From: Edaphobacter modestus
GTDB lineage: Bacteria; Acidobacteriota; Terriglobia; Terriglobales; Acidobacteriaceae
Reading direction: 5' to 3'
Assembly: GCF_004217555.1 (NCBI RefSeq)
Contig: NZ_SHKW01000003.1
Coordinates: 1-64,000 of the forward strand
DNA length: 64,000 nucleotides
Shown here piece by piece: positions 9,391-18,313 of this stretch (position 1 is the stretch's first letter; the number at the start of each line of letters is the position of its first letter). The notes under the pieces are model-generated. The model had not been told where the DNA came from. It saw nothing but the letters and a program-made list of their open reading frames with translations, and did no database searches. A program made the translations under genes and the position numbers.

Positions 9391-9873
9391 ATGAAAAACG
9401 AAGTGATTGACAGTGCCTTAGAGCCTCGACACCCGATCTGTTCTCAACGGATCGGTCACAAGAGATTTGACGTAGAGATTCAACGTTCTCCAACTACGCG
9501 GCATTGCATCCTGTGCGTCGACGACGAGGTTGCCGGAACGAGAATGCGTTGTGACCTTCTTGAACAGGAGGGCTACTCGGTTGTTCTATGCAATCATCCC
9601 CTTGAAGCCCTCCGCTGCGACTTGTCCGCATTTAGCCTTGCGATTGTTGATTTCGAGATGCCTGTGATTAATGGTCGCGATTTGTTGTTACGTCTAAGGG
9701 CCCTGGGCGCTCGATTCCCAGTCGTCCTGCTCAGCGGATCTGTAGATGATCTGTCCGATGACGACCGTATTCTTTTCTCTCGCTGTATCAGCAAGGGAAG
9801 TCCTGTACAACGATTGTTAGATACGCTCGTGGAGTTTCTGAACTCAAATGAGATTCCCGACTTTGGCGCCTGA
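9391..9873 (+). CDS. stand-alone receiver-domain (CheY-like) protein
   Basis: Single-domain response regulator of about 160 residues. HCILCVDDEVAGTRMR gives the acidic pocket, AIVDFEMPVING the phospho-acceptor (about Asp87), VVLLSGS the switch Ser region, and CISKGSP the lysine (about 135). There is no output domain, so it would act by protein-protein contact or in a phosphorelay. The ATG at 9391 is preferred. An upstream in-frame TTG (9364) lies only one base after AAGGAG, which is too close. A second receiver-only protein of similar build is at 61.9 kb. Confidence 0.8.
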   Translation: MKNEVIDSALEPRHPICSQRIGHKRFDVEIQRSPTTRHCILCVDDEVAGTRMRCDLLEQEGYSVVLCNHPLEALRCDLSAFSLAIVDFEMPVINGRDLLLRLRALGARFPVVLLSGSVDDLSDDDRILFSRCISKGSPVQRLLDTLVEFLNSNEIPDFGA

Positions 9874-10052
9874 CTGCATTATCCGATATCTGCATTATGG
9901 CTTGCAGTCAGACGGCGGACCATACATTTGAGCAACTTCGACCCAGGCCGGCCGCCGCCGCCGTAGGCGAGATGGCACACTCGCCCTGCGGTTACGCTGT
10001 TAGCTAGGTTTCAGGGTCGGTCTCATCGGAGACCACATAGGCATTTGGAAAC

Positions 10053-10089
10053 AAAATGTCCCATTCGAACCCTTCGAATGGGACATTTT
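10053..10089. terminator. perfect 17-bp inverted repeat with T-run, terminator-like
   Basis: Arms AAAATGTCCCATTCGAA and TTCGAATGGGACATTTT flank a CCC loop. The T-run on the right and A-run on the left would allow termination in both directions. The inner core CCCATTCGA/TCGAATGGG recurs in another perfect hairpin at 30995-31033, also beside a transposon-like border. Confidence 0.6.
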
Positions 10090-10180
10090 TGATGGCATGC
10101 GAACCCCAGAACAGACTCATTTCACTCTGGGACATACTCAGTAAAAATCTGAGTATTAGTTATTTACACGGGGAAAGAGT

Positions 10181-10228
10181 CACTTTCATTTTATCGATCT
10201 CCACTTTCATCGAAAGTGGCTCCGTACA
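10181..10228 (-). repeat. candidate transposon terminus with iterated CACTTTCAT sites
   Basis: CACTTTCAT occurs at 10181 and again at 10202. The second copy forms a perfect 8-bp dyad, CCACTTTC-atc-GAAAGTGG (10201-10219). Read on the minus strand the segment begins TGTACGGAGCCACTTTCG at 10228, and the IS30 gene remnant is cut off just there. Iterated binding sites behind a TGT end are usual for IS21-, Tn7- and Tn552-type elements. No transposase for this end is recognised next to it. Confidence 0.4.
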
Positions 10229-10536
10229 CTGCCGTGACGCGACACCTCCCGGCTCACCGTCGACACAGGCCGCTGCAACCCTTTAGCGATCTCACGAATC
10301 GACGAACCGGAAGCAATTCCTCGTGAGATGTCTTCCCGCTCGGCCAGCGTCAGCGTTCGCGGCGAACGCCGACGAGCAGCAGGAACCATCCCGCCGCGCT
10401 GCGTCAACAAGAACCGGATGGAACCATGGCCCTTACCAAAGTCGCGGCCAATCTCATGCAACGACTCTCCCGCCTTCCAACGGCGCCGCATGTCGATCCG
10501 CTGCTCGGTGGAAAGCCTGTCCCGTTTTCCTGGTGC
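10207..10536 (-). pseudogene. IS30-family transposase, N-terminal fragment
   Basis: The start MAPGKRDRLSTEQRIDM and the two helix-turn-helix blocks (RRWKAGESLHEIGRDFGKG; LTLAEREDISRGIASGSSIR with STVSREVSRHG) are those of IS30-family transposases of about 330-390 residues. After about 105 residues similarity stops exactly where the CACTTTCAT-type transposon end begins. The DDE catalytic domain is absent, so the gene is dead. The ATG at 10536 is the family start. Confidence 0.85.
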
Positions 10537-10548
10537 CATAAACACCAC

Positions 10549-10602
10549 CTTTAGAAAATGAATTCATATCAGATGGTGTTGCATCGACCGGTTGAGCCCG
10601 CC
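10549..10602. repeat. IS30 outer end with imperfect inverted repeat
   Basis: AACACCACCT just upstream of the IS30 gene and AGATGGTGTT (10571-10580) form an imperfect dyad. The sequence then reads GCATCGACCGGTTGAGCCCG, which I take as the terminal inverted repeat region of the IS30-like element. The opposite end of the element is missing. Confidence 0.45.
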
Positions 10603-10755
10603 GGGGATTTCGGCAACTTCAATCGTGGCGAGTCAATGCAAGACCACCCACAAGTCGCCAACGCACCTTAGTATGGAATGGATCGCTCTCGCGAGAGGCT
10701 CGATGCCCTCTGACGAACCTAACGGCTGTATCTACCTTTGGATTGAGGAAACTGC

Positions 10756-11625
10756 ATGATCAACCGCCGACACGTATTGAAGGGGATGGGTACGCTTGCA
10801 CTGGGTCCCACGCTCCTGCCTCTTGCAACTCTTGCGCAGGCTGCACCGCCCAAGCTGACGCTGCCTCCGCCAGGTGCCGACGGATGGATCTCGCTAATCA
10901 ATGATCGCGACCTGACTGGCTGGTATTCCATGCTTCAGAAGAGCGGCAAGGGCGTGGCGGAGAAGAAGCGCATTGTCACTGTCGAGAACGAGATGCTCCA
11001 CATCATGGGCGCTGACGTGGACGACACCCAGTACGAGGCGGGCTACCTGGCGACGCACCAGGAATTTGAAAACGTGCGCATCCGCCTGGAGTACAAGTGG
11101 GGCGTCAAACAGTTTGCGCCGCGCACGATCAGCAAGCGCGACAACGGGCTGCTGTACGGGTTGGTAGGTGAAGACAAGGTATGGCCGCGCTGCGTGGAGT
11201 GCCAGATTGAAGAAGGCGATGTGGGCGACTTCTTCCTGGTCGACGGTGTTCGTGGCGTGCAGTCTCCGCATGGCGCTGGGCTCTTCGGCCAGGGCTTAAG
11301 TCCGGCCCATGGCTGGCCTGCGCCCGATAGCGATGCCGCCAAGGCCGCCGGCAAATACAGCACGGAAGAGCCGAGCACGGGCCGCAAGATCAAGGACGGA
11401 AACTTCGAGAAGCTGGACGATTGGAATACGGTCGAGGTGCTCTGGCAGGGCGACCGCGCCGCGCATATCATCAACGGCCGCGCTGTCAACACCATTACAC
11501 GGCTGCAGCAACCGGACCCAGCGAATCCCGGCAGCTTCATCCCGCTAACGCGTGGCAAGATCGCCCTCGAGATTGAATACGCCGAGATCTGGTTCCGCAG
11601 ACTCGAGGTCAAGGCCATCGGCTGA
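10756..11625 (+). CDS. DUF1080 (3-keto-disaccharide hydrolase-like) protein, Tat-exported
   Basis: Periplasmic protein of 289 residues with a concanavalin-like DUF1080 fold, a family that includes 3-keto-glucoside hydrolases. The N-terminus carries a twin-arginine signal (NRRHVLKG, a hydrophobic stretch, then AQA at about residue 30). The mature part opens with the family marks DGWISLINDRDLTGWYSML. It ends with the closing strands KIALEIEYAEIWFRRLEVKA, typical for DUF1080. The exact substrate cannot be told. The gene stands alone between an IS30 relic and a carboxypeptidase-regulatory-like gene. Many acidobacteria carry multiple paralogs for plant sugar breakdown. Confidence 0.85.
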   Translation: MINRRHVLKGMGTLALGPTLLPLATLAQAAPPKLTLPPPGADGWISLINDRDLTGWYSMLQKSGKGVAEKKRIVTVENEMLHIMGADVDDTQYEAGYLATHQEFENVRIRLEYKWGVKQFAPRTISKRDNGLLYGLVGEDKVWPRCVECQIEEGDVGDFFLVDGVRGVQSPHGAGLFGQGLSPAHGWPAPDSDAAKAAGKYSTEEPSTGRKIKDGNFEKLDDWNTVEVLWQGDRAAHIINGRAVNTITRLQQPDPANPGSFIPLTRGKIALEIEYAEIWFRRLEVKAIG

Positions 11626-11898
11626 TCGCACCACCCCCACACAACGCAGATCCGTGATGAGGAAGGCTAAGTACGGTGAGGTCGGTTTCTCGGCAGTGAC
11701 CCTTGCCGCTTGAATCAGTTGTTCCCGGAAAACGGGTTATCGGCAACTTCGCATTCTGGGGCCGCACCGCCCTTGAACTTGCCGGACCAGACTAGACTTT
11801 GCGAGAACCACCTCATCTTGTCGGTAGTCGGCCAGATGTCAATGAGTGGCGCGAACGCCGAACGTGTTGGGTACAATCTCGGTCGGGGATATGAAGTC

Positions 11899-13038
11899 AT
11901 GAGCAGACTCTTTTGCAGCTTCGCGGCGTTCTGGTTAGGCACCACGGTCATGACGGCTCAGATCCCGAACGCGACCAAAGAAGTCGGTTCTGTAGAGGGA
12001 CATCTGACTTGTAGTGATGGCAATGTTCCGGCTCGCAAAGCAACTGTGAGCCTCATTCCCCTGTCTGTGTTCGTCCCCAGATCCCAGAGCCCACAATACC
12101 GGGCGCTGAAGCCTCTCGAAGCCATTACAGACTTTGATGGTTACTACGCCTTCCCGGCAGTTCCTCCCGGAGACTACATAGTTGACGCGCGAAGTCCCGG
12201 GTATGCCAACGATCTCGACCTGATTCGAGTTGTGTTTGACCGGTTTACTGATGAGCAGAAGAGCAAACTGTTGTCTGGATTTCCGAAGATAACCGTCAAG
12301 AGCTTCGTGACCGCACGCAAAGATGTGACTATTCATCGTGCAGGAGCGATAACGGGCAAAGTGAGCGTGGATACAGGTGGCACAGTAGCTCAATTGAACG
12401 TGGAGGCTACATTAGTCTCGAGCCCAATACTTGGGGATGTAGACGCTCACGAGAAGCCGAATATTCCGCCCTTCTCTCGACGGAGCCCTATTGGCGACCG
12501 CGGTGAGTTCCGTATCGCAGGCCTGCCTGCTGGGAGCTATCGCCTGAGTGTCAGACTCGCAGAAGCATACTTTGATGCCCTTCCATCTGCTGGACCGAAC
12601 GGAATTGAGGTAAAACTTCGACCGCAACGAGTCGGCACCGCAGAACTTACTGTGTATGCGCCCTCTGCTACCGAGATTTCAGACGCCAAACTCGTGGAGG
12701 TGAGAGATGGAGATGAGGTCTCCGATTCAAATATCAGCATTCCGATGGGCCGTCTGCATTCAATCACTGGGACTGTTGTAAGTAGCGGCAGAGCAGTTCC
12801 CGGAGCAGAAGTGAGTATCCAACGCGAGGGAAACGAGGTGCAGCCTTCAGGGGCTTTATCTGACGAAAACGGGAGCTTCCGCTTTGATCTGTTACCTGGA
12901 GGCTCCTATATTTTGGTGGCCACTCCTTCGCGCATTTCGGATAGCGGCGATTGGACCGGTGTGGGAAGGACTACCATACTCATCAACGACCGCGACGTGG
13001 CCGATGCAGTGATCCAGGTTACCGATAAAGATAAGTAA
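11899..13038 (+). CDS. secreted carboxypeptidase-regulatory-like (Ig-fold) protein
   Basis: 379-residue protein with an N-terminal signal peptide (MSRLFCSFAAFWLGTTVMTA) and at least two CarboxypepD_reg-like beta-sandwich repeats: one around AITDFDGYYAFPAVPPGDYI, another around ALSDENGSFRFDLLPGGSYI. These domains are common as surface or periplasmic modules in acidobacteria; a catalytic domain is not present. The ATG at 11899 is chosen because it puts the signal peptide at the N-terminus and follows CGGGG by about 10 nt. An in-frame start at 11710 would add 63 residues of non-signal sequence. Function beyond adhesion or surface display is unknown. Confidence 0.7.
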   Translation: MSRLFCSFAAFWLGTTVMTAQIPNATKEVGSVEGHLTCSDGNVPARKATVSLIPLSVFVPRSQSPQYRALKPLEAITDFDGYYAFPAVPPGDYIVDARSPGYANDLDLIRVVFDRFTDEQKSKLLSGFPKITVKSFVTARKDVTIHRAGAITGKVSVDTGGTVAQLNVEATLVSSPILGDVDAHEKPNIPPFSRRSPIGDRGEFRIAGLPAGSYRLSVRLAEAYFDALPSAGPNGIEVKLRPQRVGTAELTVYAPSATEISDAKLVEVRDGDEVSDSNISIPMGRLHSITGTVVSSGRAVPGAEVSIQREGNEVQPSGALSDENGSFRFDLLPGGSYILVATPSRISDSGDWTGVGRTTILINDRDVADAVIQVTDKDK

Positions 13039-13461
13039 GACAAACTGAGGTCCGAATTTACTCTCCGCCGCCGTAGGTGTATTAGTGATGAGTGCCAATG
13101 ACTGGTTCCCGAAAAAAGGGTTTCGGCATGTACGAGACAATCTCGTCAGTCTGCGGTCGGCGTTTTCTAAACTCCACGAGTGCGGTGGAATCGGTTCGTC
13201 ATCTGGGGCGATTCACATGAGCGATAAGTCCGCATTTCGGACAAGTGCCTGCCGTTCGCAATTGGCTCCATCAGGAAGATAACCGGCAATTGTTTTGAGT
13301 CAGGCCATAAAAGCAGGCGGTGAGCAAAAACCGCCCGCCTTCGTCGCGGTCCGTGACCCAGGCCCTTACTCGTCGACTTCACCGCAAATTGGGCTGACAA
13401 ACAAAAGACCCTCCGTGGTTGGGTTGATGTCGCGTTTCAATTACAGAGGCAATTCTGAGCT
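13039..13461. other. 423-bp intergenic stretch before the PRTRC ThiF gene
   Basis: No gene recognised. It holds a hairpin-like segment near 13318-13344 (AGGCGG and CCGCC blocks around an A-run). It also has GTTCCCGAAAAAAGGGTTTC (13105-13124), which closely resembles a stretch at 11721-11745. PRTRC systems usually carry A and B genes here; they are absent. Confidence 0.4.
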
Positions 13462-14250
13462 ATGACAACACAAACAACATCAAAGACAACCGAGACGATT
13501 GAGCATCATATTCCCAGTTCGCTACTGACGCGAAAAGTTCGCGTCACCATTGTTGGGTGCGGCGGTACCGGCAGCGCCATCGCGTGCGGGTTGCCTTATC
13601 TCCATCAGTCCATGATGGCTCTGGGTCATCCCTATGGTCTCGATGTCACTCTCGTCGACGGCGACGTAGTTTCGCATACCAATTGCGTGCGCCAACCGTT
13701 CAGTGTAAGCGATATTGGTCTCCATAAAGTCATCGTCCTGACCAATCGCATCAATCTGTTTTGGGGGTTTAACTGGAAGGCGGTTCCCCATTTTCTGGAC
13801 GAGACATGGCGGGAGGAGACCGACATCCTAATTGGTTGTGTGGATACTCGCGCAGCCCGCAATAAGATGACTCGGTCCCTGGCCTACGGGCACTGCTCCT
13901 ATGCGCTTGACATCGGGAATAACTATGACAGCGGCCAGTTCATCTTGGGACAGCCGAAGAACTCACGAAATAACAAATGCCGCTTGCGTTTGCCAACCGT
14001 TGCAGAGCTATTTCCGGAAATCATCGATCCAACGCTGGACGAGAAAGATGATCTGCCGTCATGCAGCGACATTCAAGCATTGACGAAACAGGCAGCCTTC
14101 ATCAACCAAACACTGGCATTTCAGGCTCTCGCTATGTTGGCGAAATTGTTTCGGGAGGGCCGCCTCTCGCATCATGGATGCTTCTTGAATCTCTCTCAGG
14201 GAAGGATGGTCCCTATACCTATCAAATATGCCGGGAAGAAAAGATCTTGA
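13462..14250 (+). CDS. PRTRC-system ThiF/E1-like protein
   Basis: E1/ThiF-fold adenylyl-transferase relative of 262 residues, of the type found in PRTRC (ParB-related-ThiF) gene clusters on plasmids and integrative elements. The nucleotide-binding loop is VTIVGCGGTGSAIACG. The downstream acidic and Asn/Arg residues are in LVDGDVVSHTNCVRQPF, followed by the Asp of ILIGCVDTRAARN. The C-terminus (FINQTLAFQALAMLAKLFRE, then GRLSHHG) is the family ending. A second, truncated copy of this ending lies at 19620-19808 beyond the recombinase element, so this gene's 3' end may have come with that element. The biochemical role of PRTRC ThiF is unknown. Confidence 0.85.
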   Translation: MTTQTTSKTTETIEHHIPSSLLTRKVRVTIVGCGGTGSAIACGLPYLHQSMMALGHPYGLDVTLVDGDVVSHTNCVRQPFSVSDIGLHKVIVLTNRINLFWGFNWKAVPHFLDETWREETDILIGCVDTRAARNKMTRSLAYGHCSYALDIGNNYDSGQFILGQPKNSRNNKCRLRLPTVAELFPEIIDPTLDEKDDLPSCSDIQALTKQAAFINQTLAFQALAMLAKLFREGRLSHHGCFLNLSQGRMVPIPIKYAGKKRS

Positions 14251-14298
14251 TCAATCGCAAAGTAGTAGAGTCCGCGTTGTTCGGCTGATCCAATCTCA

Positions 14299-14808
14299 TT
14301 ACACCCTGCCGCCACCTCGAGCGGAACGTGCCTGTTGAATACGGTTGATCTCCTCGCGCAGCGAAATGTTTTGTCGCTCGTAATCCGCCATTCGATTCGC
14401 TCTGTTCCGCTCTTCTAAGACCTGCCGGCCTATACGGCTAACTTCGAGGGCAAGCTGCCGGTTTTCCTTCCTAAGCTTTTCCACCTCACGACGTAGCTCA
14501 ATGATTCTCTGCTCTTTCGCGTCGGGCGCAATCATCACGCGACCACGTTTTTCCTTAAGCATTTCAAAACGATCGTTGACTTCGGGAAACGACCACTCAC
14601 CGGTGCGCATTTTTCGGACAACTGTATTGATGTTGACGCCCGCTTCCCGAGCCAGCGTCATCTTGCTCCAGTCGAATCCGGAAGGTACTACGACCGTGTT
14701 GCTACTCTCCATCCGGTCAAGCGCCTCGAGCAGTTGGGATCTAGTCTTGATGATGCGGTTTGCATGATGCCGGCGTAGACCCGCAAGTTTCTTACCCGAA
14801 GTCTTCAT
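14299..14808 (-). CDS. TnpC-like/DUF6262 coiled-coil accessory protein of the recombinase element
   Basis: 169-residue protein, last in a four-gene minus-strand operon. The N-terminal half looks like a DNA-binding helix-turn-helix (SKMTLAREAGVNINTVVRKM). The C-terminal half is a long charged coiled coil (about residues 97-160, ELRREVEKLRKENRQLALEV). Tn554 TnpC and DUF6262 proteins have this build and accompany tandem tyrosine recombinases, where TnpC aids orientation or efficiency of transposition. The start overlaps the stop of the 621-residue recombinase by four bases (ATGA). Confidence 0.75.
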   Translation of the reverse strand: MKTSGKKLAGLRRHHANRIIKTRSQLLEALDRMESSNTVVVPSGFDWSKMTLAREAGVNINTVVRKMRTGEWSFPEVNDRFEMLKEKRGRVMIAPDAKEQRIIELRREVEKLRKENRQLALEVSRIGRQVLEERNRANRMADYERQNISLREEINRIQQARSARGGGRV

Positions 14809-16670
14809 CTCAAACTCCGCAGAATCGCGCCACTCACTGCATGGATATCCCGTATAGCCTTCTGATAAGGCATGCCCTGCGGCCTGTCTTCCATGAGAAC
14901 CTCACAGTCATTTCTCACCTTTGTCCAGTAGGGCTTGTGCTCGAGCGTGATAATCGAGTTGGAACATGCTCCTGGATTGCAGTGCTTGAGCACCGGCCGG
15001 TCTCCATCGGTACAAAGCGCAGATTCAACGTGGAACCAACAGTAGTTGGACGAAGCGCAGGGATAGATACGTTGTCCTGCTTCTACCAGGTCTTTTATCA
15101 TTTTCTTTCGAAGATGGCCGCCAGCTTCTCCACGAAAGTCCTTCTCTAAGCGGCCTTCAGCAATCGCCAGGTCCACTTTCTTTCTCAGGCGAACGCCGCC
15201 GGGACCCGCCAGTTGATCTGCCCGCAATGCTTTGTCAAAGCTCTCGATGGAGACCCTATCAGTTTCCTCCTCCATGAGCATCCACAGTTCCAGATCATTC
15301 CCAACGTAATAGTCGGTCATCGAGAGGGAGATGTGCTTAAAGTGTTCCTTTAGAGCGAGCAAATTCGTTGTATCGTATCTGACGACGTATCTTGCAAACG
15401 TGCGTCGAAACATGTGCGGATGGATGTGATAAGTCTGCCCGCGTGAGTTCTTCAGACCGAGCATCGTTACATAGAGTCTCAATCTCCGGAGGATCGTGGG
15501 CTGTAACAATGGAGCGGAGGTTCGATACCGCCCATAGGTCGATGGTATCGGCAGCCATAAATATGGGGTCCTCGCGTGCCGGCGCACGTTGCTTCCCAAC
15601 CGCTCCAACACTTGGACCGCCTTGGCGCAAACGGGTCCTCCCAGCCACTTGGCCTCACGGCCGTCGGGGACGCCTTGCATTTTGAAAACGCGACTGTGCA
15701 GCCACACCAAGGACGGCTGCTCCGGGTGGGTTTCTGTTTGACAGCAGCCCTCTCGCATGGAGAGCAACTCACTGAGGCGCATGCCGGTGGCGAACGCGAT
15801 CAACACAAAGCATGCAGTCTGGAGATAAGACAGCTCCGTACTCAACTGCCGTAGGGAACGCACACCCTTTTCGAGTCGGGTGCCAGCAAGTTGATATGTT
15901 TCCAGTGTCTGCTGACGTAAGCAGCGCGTACCAAGATGTTGAACCTGAGCGGAACCGCGGTGTATCCCGAAAGCTTCAACTCGTTCCGACATCTCCAGCA
16001 GGTAGGGGGCGTATTGCTCAACGTACTGAAGCGATGCACGCACCAATGGTCCGAGGATCTCCTCGGGAATGATCTCAGTCTTGCTTCCAAACGAACGGGG
16101 ATCTTTTCCAGCGACCTTAGCGGCGGCCTCGCCCAGTAACGGGTCAATCGTCAACCCATCCGTCATTACGCCCCTGTATTGATGGAGTTTCTGCATCAGC
16201 TGAATACTTCTGTATCTTCCCGCTCTGCTGGTATCGGAAGACATAAGGTTTTGAATGTAGTCCTCACAATGGTGGGGCAATACGTCCTTGAACCGAAGGA
16301 TCGGATTGGAATAACTCGTCAGATAAACGATGAACCGCTTCAAGGGCTTAAACAAGTTCCGTAGAGTTGCAGGTGCAAGAGCTGGCCCGTCGACCGGATG
16401 CCAGCGCACGGCGTAGATGAATTGCTTCGATGCCATCAGAAGAGATCGGAATTGCGCATCCGTGAATAGGCCTCCGCCCGGCATTTTGAAAGACCAAAAT
16501 ATCCGTTTATCGTGGCCACCAGCAGCAGGATTTCGGTTCTCATTCGAAAAATCCCATATGTGATCGGAGAACCGTGAGTTCAAGGACACTTGGCGGTTGT
16601 CAACCCGCAGGCCGCGTGGTCGCGCCATCCATGCCGCCGTGGCCGGCAGCCGGTTGGAGCTACGGCTCAC
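14805..16670 (-). CDS. tyrosine recombinase, large TnpB-like type (621 aa)
   Basis: Site-specific recombinase. The catalytic domain lies about residues 280-480: ATGMRLSELLSM supplies the first Arg, HIHPHMFRRTFARYV the His-x-x-Arg, and HFKHISLSMTDYYVGND the second His and the nucleophilic Tyr. The C-terminal extension has a Cys/His cluster (PCASSNYCWFHVESALC, then HCNPGAC) that may bind zinc, as in Tn554-type TnpB. Length is close to Tn554 TnpB (about 630). The gene overlaps both operon neighbours by four bases, so the three recombinases and the TnpC-like protein are made from one message. Confidence 0.85.
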   Translation of the reverse strand: MSRSSNRLPATAAWMARPRGLRVDNRQVSLNSRFSDHIWDFSNENRNPAAGGHDKRIFWSFKMPGGGLFTDAQFRSLLMASKQFIYAVRWHPVDGPALAPATLRNLFKPLKRFIVYLTSYSNPILRFKDVLPHHCEDYIQNLMSSDTSRAGRYRSIQLMQKLHQYRGVMTDGLTIDPLLGEAAAKVAGKDPRSFGSKTEIIPEEILGPLVRASLQYVEQYAPYLLEMSERVEAFGIHRGSAQVQHLGTRCLRQQTLETYQLAGTRLEKGVRSLRQLSTELSYLQTACFVLIAFATGMRLSELLSMREGCCQTETHPEQPSLVWLHSRVFKMQGVPDGREAKWLGGPVCAKAVQVLERLGSNVRRHARTPYLWLPIPSTYGRYRTSAPLLQPTILRRLRLYVTMLGLKNSRGQTYHIHPHMFRRTFARYVVRYDTTNLLALKEHFKHISLSMTDYYVGNDLELWMLMEEETDRVSIESFDKALRADQLAGPGGVRLRKKVDLAIAEGRLEKDFRGEAGGHLRKKMIKDLVEAGQRIYPCASSNYCWFHVESALCTDGDRPVLKHCNPGACSNSIITLEHKPYWTKVRNDCEVLMEDRPQGMPYQKAIRDIHAVSGAILRSLR

Positions 16671-18310
16671 CGCAGCACTCCCTTTGCTATGACAAGCGCG
16701 CCGTCTTCGAGTTCTTTCGCCTGTCGCATAGCCGCTTCTACCTGCTCCGGGCGAAACGCTGAGATGATGTTGTCGTTGAGGATTCGCACGCTATCTCCGT
16801 AAACTTCATCCCAGTCTTCCGGCTTCATTTCTGATCGCAAATGCAGGAATCGATTGCGAGTCGCAATGACCCAGGGTAGGTCCTCGAGAAACCATAGACC
16901 ATTCGGGCAGCTGAAGCATGCATGAAACGATGTACATAATTGCCCTTTCCGCTCGCCGATCTGTGGCGAATCGTATGGGTTGCGGCACGTCCCGCAACCA
17001 GTGTCAAAGCGACCTTCGACAATTTGTGCAGCCTGTGGCTTAGGTAAATTCAACCGCTTGATGCCAACCTTTCGTGTCTCCGGGATAACGGTGACGCGTT
17101 CAACCATGCGCTCCTGCGCCTTCTGAATCACACGGGCATTGAATTGTTCGCTGATCTGATTGAGCACGTACCTTATGGTCGTGGAGAAGTGCGCGTGCTG
17201 AAGAAACTGGCGGACCTTTCCCAAATTGCCACCCGTTTGGAGATAGAGCAGCGTGGCTGCGGAGGGACGAATGTTGGACAAGTTGAAATGTGGCAACTGG
17301 TGTCGATCACGGAACTCCTTCACTCGCCGAGAAGACAGCCGTGGCGCTGTATAGGACGAAATGAGCCGGTGTTTGAGCAGCGTATTCTCACTGAAATAGA
17401 GAAAGAGCTTTTTGTTTGCAGGAGTATCTGTTTTCAGTGCAAGCGGCTCCGTATATTGGCGCACAAACTGGATCAGTTCCACAACCCCCATCTGTTTGCG
17501 TCGATCGACACGATGAAGCTGCTTCTGCTGTCTCCCAGCCCGTGGTTTGTCCCACACGCAATAGAAATATTCTTCATCAATCTCATGCGGCACAATGCAA
17601 TCTCGCTCCAGCCTGTACAGTGCGTCGGAGTTAATGCCTGAACGGGCGGCAATGAGGATCATGAACGGTATGAGCTGCTGGGCACTCGTGGGCACGTCAC
17701 CGGGCTCGTAGCCTTGTCGGATGGCAATAATCTGCTTTGTAGCCGCGGCCAGTATCTTCTTAAATGTGGCCGGTGACAGCGCCTTGGAAGTTGGCCGTTC
17801 GTTTCCTACGCCGGGAAATACATTGCTCGGGGTGGAAAAGCCCGGATCAAACTCCGTTGGGTAAAGCCGCTTAGCCTGACGCAGTAACCAACAGCACATC
17901 GAGAGAGATTGTGCGGCTGATTTCCTTTTAAGCCGGCGTTTGACCAGAAGCCAGATCGCCATCTCCTTTAGAACATCCTGATGTAACTGCCGAGCGGATC
18001 GCACGTCGGCTTGAGTCTTCTTGCGATAGTCCAGGAAGCGACTGAAGAGCCGGAGGTGGTGCGCGTGAGCGGTCAGCGTGGCTTTCGGTTGGCCCTCTTG
18101 ATGCACAATCCAGAAGGCATTCGCCAGCACACGCGCTAGCCGAGGGCGTGACGACAAGAACGTGAGCCTTATGGTGAAAGGTTTTTCTCCCGACCTCTGG
18201 AAGGTCTGCTCAAGAGGTACGTTACCGGTTCGGATCTGGGCAAGGTCATGCTTCTGAATCTGCTCTTCATCGATGAGTTCCCAGCGTCGACCTGCCCCGC
18301 TCTTTCGCAT
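16667..18310 (-). CDS. tyrosine recombinase with diverged active site (547 aa)
   Basis: Second recombinase of the operon. The fold is shown by IAARSGINSDALYRLERDC (first Arg region) and by NIRPSAATLLYLQTGGNLG with HAHFSTTIRYVLNQ. The Arg of the RHR triad and the final Tyr are in place, but the position of the His in His-x-x-Arg reads Asn-Ile-Arg. A Cys-rich tail follows (GCGTCRNP, CTSFHACFSCP), possibly a zinc-binding element. The changed His suggests a partly specialised or structural subunit in a multi-recombinase complex. The start lies 3 nt after the stop of the 375-residue recombinase; the end overlaps the next gene by four bases. Confidence 0.8.
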   Translation of the reverse strand: MRKSGAGRRWELIDEEQIQKHDLAQIRTGNVPLEQTFQRSGEKPFTIRLTFLSSRPRLARVLANAFWIVHQEGQPKATLTAHAHHLRLFSRFLDYRKKTQADVRSARQLHQDVLKEMAIWLLVKRRLKRKSAAQSLSMCCWLLRQAKRLYPTEFDPGFSTPSNVFPGVGNERPTSKALSPATFKKILAAATKQIIAIRQGYEPGDVPTSAQQLIPFMILIAARSGINSDALYRLERDCIVPHEIDEEYFYCVWDKPRAGRQQKQLHRVDRRKQMGVVELIQFVRQYTEPLALKTDTPANKKLFLYFSENTLLKHRLISSYTAPRLSSRRVKEFRDRHQLPHFNLSNIRPSAATLLYLQTGGNLGKVRQFLQHAHFSTTIRYVLNQISEQFNARVIQKAQERMVERVTVIPETRKVGIKRLNLPKPQAAQIVEGRFDTGCGTCRNPYDSPQIGERKGQLCTSFHACFSCPNGLWFLEDLPWVIATRNRFLHLRSEMKPEDWDEVYGDSVRILNDNIISAFRPEQVEAAMRQAKELEDGALVIAKGVLR

Positions 18311-18313
18311 AGA

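Noticed and set aside
10056..10286. 76-codon plus-strand frame
   Set aside because: It spans the hairpin and the transposon-end repeats; no ribosome-binding site or family.
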